From assembly GCF_902167145.1 (NCBI RefSeq), contig NC_050098.1, positions 109,716,207 through 109,780,206 of the forward strand: DNA of 64,000 nucleotides, written 5' to 3'. How positions within the stretch are numbered: position 1 is the first letter of the stretch; every line of letters starts with the position of its first letter. The stretch is from Zea mays. Taxonomy: Eukaryota; Streptophyta; Magnoliopsida; Poales; Poaceae. The position numbers were made by a program, and so were the translations under genes. Below, piece after piece: positions 56,529 through 64,000 of the stretch. The notes under the pieces were generated by a model. The model had not been told where the DNA came from, ran no database searches, and worked only from the letters and a program-made list of their open reading frames with translations.

Positions 56529-57660
56529 CTATTTGGGATCGAGCTTGGAGCCGATCCGGATTTGCTTGGAGGCGTCGTTGCTGGGGTTGAGAGGGACGGA
56601 TTTAACCATCTCCGCTGGCTTGAAGTTGCCGGCGTGGCGCTTCACGTCTGGCACCTCTTTAGAGAGGCTCTCCAGGTCGGCGATGAGGGCCTCGGATTCG
56701 GCGAGGGCCTCGACGTACTCCACGCACTCCACGTCGCATTCGTACGCGTGTCGGTACGTGGGGCCGACGGTGATGACCCCGTTGGGGCCCGGCATCTTGA
56801 GCTTGAGGTAGGTGTAGTTGGGGACGGCCATGAACTTGGCGTAGCAGGGCCTCCCCAGTACTGCGTGGTAGGTTCCTCAGAACCCGACCACCTCGAACGT
56901 GAGGGTCTCCCTTCGGAAGTTGGAGGGCGTCCCAAAGCAGACGGGTAGATCGAGTTGTCCGAGGGGCTAGACGCGTTTCCCGGGGATGATCCCGTGAAAA
57001 GGCGCAGCGCTTGCCCGGACCAAGGACAGATCGACACGCAGGAGCCCGAGGGTCTCGGCGTAGATGATGTTGAGGCCGCTGCCTCCGTCCATGAGGACCT
57101 TGGTGAGCCTGACGTTGCCGATGACGGGGTCGACAACGAGCGGGTATTTCCCCGGGCTCGGCATGCGGTCGGGATGGTCGTCCTGGTCGAAGGTGATGGG
57201 CTTGTTGGACCAGTCTAGGTAGACTGGCGCCGCCACCTTTACCGAGCAGACCTCCCGACGCTCTTGCTTGCGGTGCCGAGCCGAGGCGTTCGCCACTCGC
57301 CCACTATAGATCATGTAGCAGTCGTGGACCTCGGGGAACTCTCCTGCCTGGTGATCTTCCTTCTTATTGTCGTCGCGAGCCCTGCCACCCTCCGCGGGTG
57401 GCCCGGCCTTATGAAAGTGGCGCCGAAGCATGGCGCACTCCTCAAGGGTGTGCTTGACGGGCCCCTGATGATAGGGGCACGACTCCTTGAGCATCTTGTC
57501 GAAGAGGTTGACACCTCCGGGAGGTTTCCGAGGGTTCTTGTATTCGGCGGCGGCGATAAGGTCTGCGTCGGAGGCGTCGCGTTTCGCTTGCGACTTCTTC
57601 TTGCCTTTCTTCTTGGCGCTGCGCTGAGTTGACGCCTCGGGGACATATTCCGGTGGGCGG
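56529..57660 (-). pseudogene. E3 protease and linker to RT
   Basis: The part begins with basic gag-end sequence (QRSAKKKGKKKSQAK) and CPYHQGPVKHTLEECAML, a zinc-ribbon-like Cys/His set. Protease follows with the active-site motif VLMDGGSGLNIIYAETL and YHAVLGRPCYAKFMAVPNY. Stops in the same frame lie at 56967-56969 (TAG), 56877-56879 (TGA) and 56529-56531 (TAG). Frame is otherwise kept to the RT part. Confidence 0.75.
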
Positions 57661-57662
57661 CC

Positions 57663-59575
57663 CTAGGGCTGCTTGTCCTTCCGGAAGATGGCCTCAACCG
57701 CCTCCTGGCCAGAGGCGAACTTGGTGGCGATGTCCATCAGCTCGCTCGCCCTGGTGGGGGTCTTGCGACCCAGCTTGCTCACCAGGTCGCGGCAGGTGGT
57801 GCCGGCGAGGAACGCGCCGATGACATCTGAATCAGTGATGTTGGGCAGCTCGGTGCGCTGCTTCGAGAATCGTCGGATGTAGTCCCGGAGAGACTCACCC
57901 TGCTGCTGTCGGCAGCTTCGGAGATCCCAGGAGTTTCTAGGGTGCACGTACGTGCCCTGGAAATTGCCGGCGAAGGCTTGGACCAGGTCGTCCCAGTTGG
58001 AGATCTGCCCCAGAGGCAGGTGCTCCAGCCAGGCCCGAGCGGTATCAGAGAGGAACAGAGGGAGGTTACAGATGATGAGGTTTTCATCGTTCATTCCACC
58101 TAGTTGGCAGGCCAGCCGGTAGTGTGCGAGCCACAGTTCCGGTCTCGTCTCCCCCGAGTACTTTGTGATAGTAGTCGGGGTTCAGAACCGGGTCGGGAAC
58201 AGCGCCCGTCGTATGGCGCGGCTGAAAGCCTGCGAACCGGGTGGTTCGGGCGAGGGACTCCGATCCTCCCCACTGTCGTAGCGTCCCCCACGCCTAGGGT
58301 GGTAGCCTCGGCGCACCCTCTCGTCGAGGTCGGCCCGACGGTTGCGGTGGTGGTGCTCGTTGCCGAGGCGACCCGGGGCCGCAGGCGCTGTGGCGTGCGT
58401 GCGCCCAGTGTGGACCGAGGCTTCCCGCATGAATCGGGAAGTCGCGGCGCGATGTTTCGAGGGTACCCCTGCCTTCGGGAGGCGGAGCTTTCGGCCCGTC
58501 GGACCGCGGCATCCTCCAGGAGATTCTTGAGCTCTCCCTGGATACGCCGCCCCTCGGTGGTTGATGGCTCCGGCATCGCGCGGAGAAGTATTGCCGCTGC
58601 AGCCAGGTTCTGGCCGACTCCACTGGAAGTCGGTGGCGGCCTTACCCTGACATCGTCGGCGATGCGGTGCTGGAAGCCCTGGGGGAGATGACGCACTTCT
58701 CCGGCCGGAGGTTGGCCCGCCCATTCCTGCCCGATGTCCCGGCGGATCGGCTCAAGTGTTCCTGCTCCCTCGTCGAGCCTGGTCTGCATCTCGCGGATTT
58801 GCTCGAGCTGTGGGTCATGACCCCCCGCCGGGACGGGGACCACAGCTAGCTCCCGAAGGATGTCAACGCGAGGCACAGGCCTAGGGAGATCACCGTTCTC
58901 CGGCATACCAAGATGGTTGCCTTCGACGGGACCCCCTAGATCGACGTGGAAACATTCACGACTTGGGCCACAGTCCTCGTCGCCGAGGCTGCGGCTACCG
59001 TCGGAACAGTCGGAGAGGCAATAGTCGCATGCGGTCATGAAGTCCCGCATGGCACCAGGGTCACCAAGTCCGGAGAAATCCCAACAGAAGTCGGGCTCGT
59101 CATCTTCCTCGGACCCCGAGGGCCCGTAGGTCGAGACGGCCGTCAGCCGGTCCCAGGGTGGCCGCATACGATACTTCAAAGGGTTTGGACTCGCCTCTAT
59201 GAGAGCGTCCACCGAAGTGAAGTTGCTTGGTGGGTCGAGGCTGAATCCAAAAGGCGCGAGATGGGAATCGGTTGGTACCTCTTGGTCGACGGGCGGTGAC
59301 GAAGTCACGTCAGGGACTGACTGCACCGTCGTCTCAGGCACGAGGGTGACGCCCAGCAAGTCCTTCGCGAGTGTGATGGTGTCGTCCGTTTGCTTGGGGT
59401 TGGCGTGTTGCGGGGAGACGGCGCTCGTCTTCGTCTCAGACGTGGGGTCGATGCCCGACGTACCCCCCGTTGGGGCGTCGGCGCCGTCGACTCGCTCGAC
59501 AGCCGACGAGGTGCCGCCTCCTGCTTGGCCTTGGTTGCCCCGCCTCCTCCTCCGTCGGCGGGGGAGGGGACGGGA
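57663..59575 (-). pseudogene. E3 gag (5' end cut by E6)
   Basis: The capsid core (TARAWLEHLPLGQISNWDDL, FAGNFQGTYVHPRNSW, SLRDYIRRFSKQRTELP) reads 57663-58094 and continues upstream in frame. TAG at 57663-57665 ends it, and TGA lies at 58182-58184. Further upstream the coding frame changes near 58430-58500. Before that point the frame with TTEGRRIQGELKNLLEDAAV applies, and after it the frame with LGNEHHHRNRRADLDERVRR. The reading continues to 59575, where the E6 LTR begins. Its true start is beyond E6, outside the window. Confidence 0.75.
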
Positions 59576-60138
59576 TGAAAGTCGCCTAGAGGGGGGGTGA
59601 ATAGGGCGAAACTGAAATTTACAAAAATAATCACAACTACAAGCTGGGGTTAGCGTTAGTAATAAATGAGTCCGCAAGAGAGGGTGCAAAACAAATCGCA
59701 AGCAAATAAGGAGAGTGACACGTGGATTTGTTTTACCGAGGTTCGGTTCTTGCAAACCTACTCCCCGTTGAGGAGGCCACAAAGGCCGGGTCTCTTTCAA
59801 CCCTTCCCTCTCTCAAACGGTCCCTCGGACCGAGTGAGCTTTCCTTCTTCTCAATCAACCGGGAACAAAACTTCCCCGCAAGGGCCACCACACAATCGGT
59901 GCCTCTTGCCTTGGTTACAATTGAGTGTTGATCACAAGAGCAAAAGAGAAAGAAAGAATGCGATCCAAGCGCAAGAGCTCAAATGAACACGGCAAATCAC
60001 TCTCTCTAGTCACTAGGGTTTTGTGTGGAATTGGAGAGGATTTGGTCTCTTTGAATGTGTCTAGAATTGAATGCCTAGCTCTTGTAAGTGGTTGAGAAGT
60101 GGAAAACTTGGATGGCAATGAATGTGGGGTGGTTGGGG

Positions 60139-60147
60139 TATTTATAG
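60139..60147 (-). promoter_or_regulatory. TATA box of E6 LTR
   Basis: The minus strand reads CTATAAATA. The nearest palindrome begins about 50 bp upstream on that strand. Confidence 0.55.
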
Positions 60148-60196
60148 CCCCAACCACCAAATGTGGCCGTTGGCTGGAGGCTTCTGTTCGATGGCG

Positions 60197-60696
60197 CACC
60201 GGACAGTCCGGTGCACACCGGACAGTCCGGTGCCCCTGCCACGTCACCACTGCCGTTGGATTCTAGCCGTTGGAGCTTCTGACTTGTGGGCCCGCCTGGG
60301 TGTCCGGTGCACACCGGACATGCACTGTTTGATGTCCGGTGCACCGGTATGGGCGCGCCTGCCGACTGCGCGCGCTGCGCGCGCATTTAATGCTGCGCAG
60401 AGAGCCGTTGGCGCCGCAGAGAGCCGTTGCTCCGCTGGCACACCGGACAGTCCGGTGTACACCGGACAGTCCGGTGAATTATAGCGGAGCGGCTGCCGCG
60501 CGAACCCGAGGCTGGCGAGTTCAGGAGGCCGAGCTTCCTTGGAGCACCGGACATGTCCGGTGCACACCGGACAGTCCGGTGAATTATAGCGCGCCGGCTT
60601 CCGAGAATTCCCGAGGGTGAAGAGTTTGAGTCTGAGTCCCCTGGTGCACCGGACAGGTACTGTTCACTGTCCGGTGGCACACCGGACAGTCCGGTG
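60197..60696. repeat. Cluster of CACCGGACAGTCCGGTG palindromes
   Basis: Perfect 17 bp copies start at 60197, 60216, 60441, 60460, 60565 and 60680. A variant, caccggacatgtccggtg, is at 60545, and split half-sites lie at about 60304-60346 and 60646-60677. Several come in pairs spaced 19-20 bp, about two helical turns. Such palindromes are an established Sirevirus LTR feature, thought to be regulatory. Confidence 0.9.
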
Positions 60697-60894
60697 CGCC
60701 AGACCAGGGGTGCCCTCGGTTGCCCCTTTGCTCTTTTATTGAATCCAACACATGATCTTTTTATTGGCTAGATGTGAACCTTTTGCACCTGTATAACTTA
60801 TACACTAGAGCAAACTAGTCAGTCCAATATTTGTGTTGGGCAATTCAACCACCAAAATTATTTAGGAACTAGGTGTAAGCCTAATTCCCTTTCA

Positions 60895-60912
60895 ATCTCC
60901 CCCTTTTTGGTG
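60895..60912 (-). promoter_or_regulatory. Polypurine tract of E6
   Basis: The minus strand reads CACCAAAAAGGGGGAGAT, directly before LTR start TGAAAGG. Confidence 0.8.
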
Positions 60913-61775
60913 ATTGATGCCAACACAAACCAAAGCAAATGTAGAAGTGCATAATTGAACTAGTTTGCATAATGTAAGTGTAAAGGTTGCTTGGAATTGA
61001 GCCAATAAAACTACTTACAAGATATGCAAGGAATGTTTCTTTCTTATATAACATTTTGGACCACGTTTGCACCACATGTTTTGTTTTTGCAAATTCTTTT
61101 TGTAAATTCATTTCAAAGATCTTTTGCAAATAGTCAAAGGTACATGAATAAGAGTTTGCAAAGCATTTTCAAGATTTGAAATTGTCTCCCCCTATTTCAA
61201 ATGCTTTTCCTTTGACTAAACAAAACTCCCCCTAAAAGAGATCCACCTCTTAGTGTTCAAGAGGGTTTTGATATACCATTTTTGAAATACTACTTTCTCC
61301 CCCTTTTGAACACAGTAGGATACCAAATGATAAAGACTTTTGGAAAGCACTAAGTTTTTTGAATTTGGTGGTGGTGGTGCGGTCCTTTTGCTTTGGGCTC
61401 ATTTCTCCCCCTTTTTGGCATGAATCGCCAAAAACGGAATCATTAGAGCCCTTGAAGTGCAATCTTCCCCTTTGGTCATAAATAAGTGAGTTAAGATTAT
61501 ACCAAAGACGAAGTCCTTTTGCGTTTGAGCTTTTACTCTCTTCCCCAAGGATGAAGTCCTTTTCCTTGATGCTCATTTCTTCCCCAAAGAAGAGAGAGTT
61601 GCTCGGAGTGGTGGCGAAGTATGAGTTACGGAGTGGAAGCCTTTGTCTTCGCCGAAGACTCCAATTCCCTTTCAATATACCTATGACTTGGTTTGAAATA
61701 AACTTGAAAACACATTAGTCATAGCATATAAAAGAGATATGATCAAAGGTATTCAAATGAGCTATGTGTGCAAGC
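60913..61775 (-). other. E6 spacer between pol and 3' LTR
   Basis: No gene is seen. The plus strand has several further copies of the tract motif: tctccccctatttcaaatg (61186), ctccccctaaaag (61227), tctcccccttttgaacac (61293) and tctccccctttttggcatg (61404). It also has repeated gaagtcctttt segments (61510 and 61553). Repeated tract-like motifs in this place are known in Sireviruses. Confidence 0.6.
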
Positions 61776-64000
61776 TTAGCAAAAGAAATTTCTAGAATCA
61801 AGAATATTGAGCTCATTCCTAAGTCTGGTAAAAGATTGTTCATCAAGTGGCTTGGTAAAGATATCGGCTAATTGATCTTTAGTGTTAATGTAAGAAATCT
61901 CGATATCCCCCTTTTGTTGGTGATCCCTAAGAAAATGATACCGAATGGCTATGTGCTTAGTGCGGCTATGCTCGACGGGATTGTCGGCCATTTTGATTGC
62001 ACTCTCATTATCACATAGCAAAGGGACTTTGGTTAATTTGTAACCGTAGTCCCGCAGGGTTTGCCTCATCCAAAGCAATTGCGCGCAACAATGTCCTGCG
62101 GCAATGTACTCGGCTTCGGCGGTGGAAAGAGCGACCGAATTTTGCTTCTTTGAAGCCCAAGACACCAAGGATCTTCCCAAGAACTGGCAAGTCCCCGATG
62201 TGCTCTTCCTATTGATTTTGCACCCCGCCCAATCGGCATCCGAATAACCGAGTAAATCAAATGTGGATCCCCGAGGGTACCAAAGCCCAAACTTAGGTGT
62301 ATAAGCCAAATATCTCAAGATTCGTTTTACGGCCGTAAGGTGTGATTCCTTAGGGTCGGATTGGAATCTTGCACACATGCAAACGGAAAGCATAATGTCC
62401 GGTCGAGATGCACATAAATAAAGCAATGAACCAATCATCGACCGGTATACCTTTTGATCCACGGACTTACCTCCCGTGTCGAGGTCGAGATGCCCATTAG
62501 TTCCCATGGGTGTCTTGATGGGTTTGGCATCCTTCATCCCAAACTTAGCAAGAATGTCTTGAGTGTACTTCGTTTGGCTAATGAAGGTGCCCTCTCGGAG
62601 TTGCTTGACTTGGAATCCTAGAAAATACTTCAACTCCCCCATCATCGACATCTCGAATTTCTGTGTCATGATCCTACTAAACTCTTCACATGTAGACTCG
62701 TTAGTAGACCCAAATATAATATCATCAACATAAATTTGGCATACAAACAAGTCATTTTCAAGAGATTTAGTAAAGAGTGTAGGATCGGCCTTGCCGACTT
62801 TGAAGCCATTAGCAATAAGGAAATCTCTAAGGCATTCATACCATGCTCTTGGGGCTTGCTTGAGCCCATAAAGCGCCTTAGAGAGCCTATAGACATGATT
62901 TGGATACTCACTGTCTTCAAAGCCGGGAGGTTGCTCAACATAGACTTCTTCCTTGATCGGTCCATTGAGGAAGGCACTTTTCACGTCCATTTGATAGAGC
63001 TTAAAGCCATGGTAAGTAGCATAGGCCAATAATATGCGAATTGACTCAAGCCTAGCTACGGGTGCATAGGTTTCACCGAAATCCAAACCTTCGACTTGTG
63101 AATACCCTTTGGCTACGAGTCGAGCTTTGTTCCTTGTCACCACACCATGCTCATCTTGCTTGTTGCGGAAGACCCATTTGGTTCCTACAACATTTTGGTT
63201 AGGACGTGGAACTAAATGCCATACCTCGTTCCTCGTGAAATTGTTGAGCTCCTCTTGCATCGCCACCACCCAATCCGAATCTTGGAGAGCTTCCTCTACC
63301 CTGTGTGGCTCAATGGAGGAAACAAAAGAGTAATGTTCACAAAAATGAGCAACCCGAGATCGAGTAGTTACCCCCTTATGAATGTCGCCGAGGATGGTGT
63401 CGACGGGGTGATCTCGTTGGATTGCTTGGTGGACTCTTGGGTGTGGCGGTCTTGGTTCTTCCTCATCCTCCTTTTCTTGATCATTTGTATCTCCCCCTTG
63501 ATCATTGCTATCATCTTGAGGTGGCTCGTCTTCTTGATTTTGCTCTTCATCATTTTGAGCCTCATCCTCATTTTGAGTTGGTGGAGATGCTTGCATGGAG
63601 GAGGATGGTTGATCTTGTGTACTTGGAGGCTCTTCGGATTCCTTAGGACACACATCCCCGATGGACATGTTCTTTAGTGCGATGCATGGAGCCTGTTCTT
63701 CACCTATCTCATCAAGATCAACTTGCTCTACTTGAGAGCCGTTAGTTTCATCAAACACAACGTCACAAGAGACTTCAACTAGTCCAGTGGACTTGTTAAA
63801 GACCCTATATGCCCTTGTGTTTGAATCATAACCAAGTAAAAAGCCTTCTACAGTTTTAGGAGCAAATTTAGATTTTCTACCTCTTTTAATAAGAATGAAG
63901 CATTTGCTACCAAAAACTCTAAAATATGAAATGTTGGGCTTTTTACCGGTTAGGAGTTCATATGATGTCTTCTTGAGGATTCGGTGAAGATATAACCGGT
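61776..64000 (-). CDS. E6 pol polyprotein, 3' part (integrase end, RT, RNase H)
   Basis: The frame is open from the right edge to TAA at 61776-61778. It starts in the integrase C-terminal part ([20 protein letters not shown], then [17 protein letters not shown]). An acidic Gln/Glu/Asp/Pro-rich linker of about 120 residues follows. RT has [54 protein letters not shown] and the catalytic [14 protein letters not shown]. RNase H has [31 protein letters not shown] and [15 protein letters not shown]. Order integrase before RT defines Ty1/copia. No break is seen and all motifs are intact. Confidence 0.9.
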   Translation of the reverse strand, partial: RLYLHRILKKTSYELLTGKKPNISYFRVFGSKCFILIKRGRKSKFAPKTVEGFLLGYDSNTRAYRVFNKSTGLVEVSCDVVFDETNGSQVEQVDLDEIGEEQAPCIALKNMSIGDVCPKESEEPPSTQDQPSSSMQASPPTQNEDEAQNDEEQNQEDEPPQDDSNDQGGDTNDQEKEDEEEPRPPHPRVHQAIQRDHPVDTILGDIHKGVTTRSRVAHFCEHYSFVSSIEPHRVEEALQDSDWVVAMQEELNNFTRNEVWHLVPRPNQNVVGTKWVFRNKQDEHGVVTRNKARLVAKGYSQVEGLDFGETYAPVARLESIRILLAYATYHGFKLYQMDVKSAFLNGPIKEEVYVEQPPGFEDSEYPNHVYRLSKALYGLKQAPRAWYECLRDFLIANGFKVGKADPTLFTKSLENDLFVCQIYVDDIIFGSTNESTCEEFSRIMTQKFEMSMMGELKYFLGFQVKQLREGTFISQTKYTQDILAKFGMKDAKPIKTPMGTNGHLDLDTGGKSVDQKVYRSMIGSLLYLCASRPDIMLSVCMCARFQSDPKESHLTAVKRILRYLAYTPKFGLWYPRGSTFDLLGYSDADWAGCKINRKSTSGTCQFLGRSLVSWASKKQNSVALSTAEAEYIAAGHCCAQLLWMRQTLRDYGYKLTKVPLLCDNESAIKMADNPVEHSRTKHIAIRYHFLRDHQQKGDIEISYINTKDQLADIFTKPLDEQSFTRLRNELNILDSRNFFC

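Larger units (their letters stand above)
23264..59575 (-). mobile_element. E3: large Huck-like Tat element (Ty3) with antisense gene, visible part
   Basis: On the minus strand the element runs gag, protease, RT, two RNase H domains and integrase (59575 to 53283). Next come the antisense gene (plus strand), a repeat-rich spacer, a polypurine tract and the 3' LTR (23264-24988). The LTR starts TGTCAGGGACCATAATTAGG, which recalls maize Huck-type elements; the name is from memory. A second RNase H after the usual one and a large 3' region are established marks of the Tat lineage. E4, E5 and E6 are inserted in it. The flank catag (23259-23263) is the candidate duplication. The 5' LTR is beyond the window. 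Confidence 0.85.
59576..60894 (-). repeat. 3' LTR of E6 (1319 bp)
   Basis: It has short inverted ends TGAAAG and CTTTCA. A TATA box (minus CTATAAATA) lies at 60139-60147. The palindrome cluster lies at 60197-60696, upstream of the TATA box on the element's strand, as expected of promoter elements. Confidence 0.88.
59576..64000 (-). mobile_element. E6: Sirevirus-type Ty1/copia element, 3' part
   Basis: On the minus strand pol runs from the right edge to 61776. A pol-LTR spacer, polypurine tract and 3' LTR (59576-60894) follow. The LTR carries the CACCGGAC/GTCCGGTG palindromes established as conserved in Sirevirus LTRs. The LTR starts TGAAAGGGAATTAGG and ends CTAGGCGACTTTCA. The left flank is cggga (59571-59575). 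Pol is open across all 2.2 kb seen, so this may be the youngest coding element here. Confidence 0.88.

Noticed and set aside
59576..59800. The gag frame of E3 appears to run on to 59800
   Set aside because: Bases from 59576 belong to the E6 LTR (tgaaagtcgcctagag). The open frame there is chance, and gag really continues beyond E6.

Overview
This window is a stack of nested retrotransposons from a plant nuclear genome. The long-LTR Ty3 chromoviruses, Tat-type Ty3 elements with antisense genes, a maize-type Sirevirus (Ty1/copia) and an RTE LINE point to a grass, most likely Andropogoneae such as Zea. The species is an inference. I see no host gene, tRNA or rRNA gene, CRISPR array or bacterial feature.

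Layout, left to right. E0 (1-1182) is the 3' end of a plus-strand Tat-like element, with its LTR at 496-1182 and the start of an antisense gene. It sits in the 3' LTR of E1 (1183-8324, minus), an internally deleted long-LTR element that keeps an intact orf0 but no gag-pol. E1 sits in the 3' LTR of E2 (8325-23144, minus), a decayed Tekay/Del-type chromovirus with gag, protease, RT, RNase H, integrase, chromodomain and orf0. The same E2 LTR also holds an RTE LINE (8825 to about 12340, minus). The 5' LTR of E2 is cut by E7, of which only 23145-23263 is seen. E7 is cut by E3 (23264-59575, minus), a large Huck-like Tat element. E3 is opened three times: by E5 (28928-36458, plus, non-autonomous, duplication CCAGG), by E4 (37157-52714, minus, complete Tekay-type, duplication GTGCT) and by E6 (59576-64000, minus, Sirevirus, open at the right edge). 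The order of insertion is therefore E2, then E7, then E3, then E4, E5 and E6.

How the parts work. E2 and E4 share one plan, read on the minus strand: 5' LTR, tRNA-Met primer site two bases inside it, orf0, gag with a zinc knuckle, protease, RT, RNase H, integrase, chromodomain, polypurine tract, 3' LTR. E5 has only long LTRs, a primer site and a polypurine tract resembling those of E2 and E4, so it would need proteins in trans. E3 carries gag-pol on the minus strand and a separate multi-intron gene on the plus strand between pol and the 3' LTR. That gene becomes continuous when E4 and E5 are taken out. E6 has an open pol reading frame over the visible part and is the least decayed coding element. 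Stop codons in E3 are all TAG or TGA, as expected from C-to-T decay of methylated CAG and CGA sites.

The least expected signal is a small two-exon reading frame in the long LTR leader of E2 and E4. It is predicted to give about 86 residues, uses a GC-AG intron, and keeps frame and exon length in both elements.
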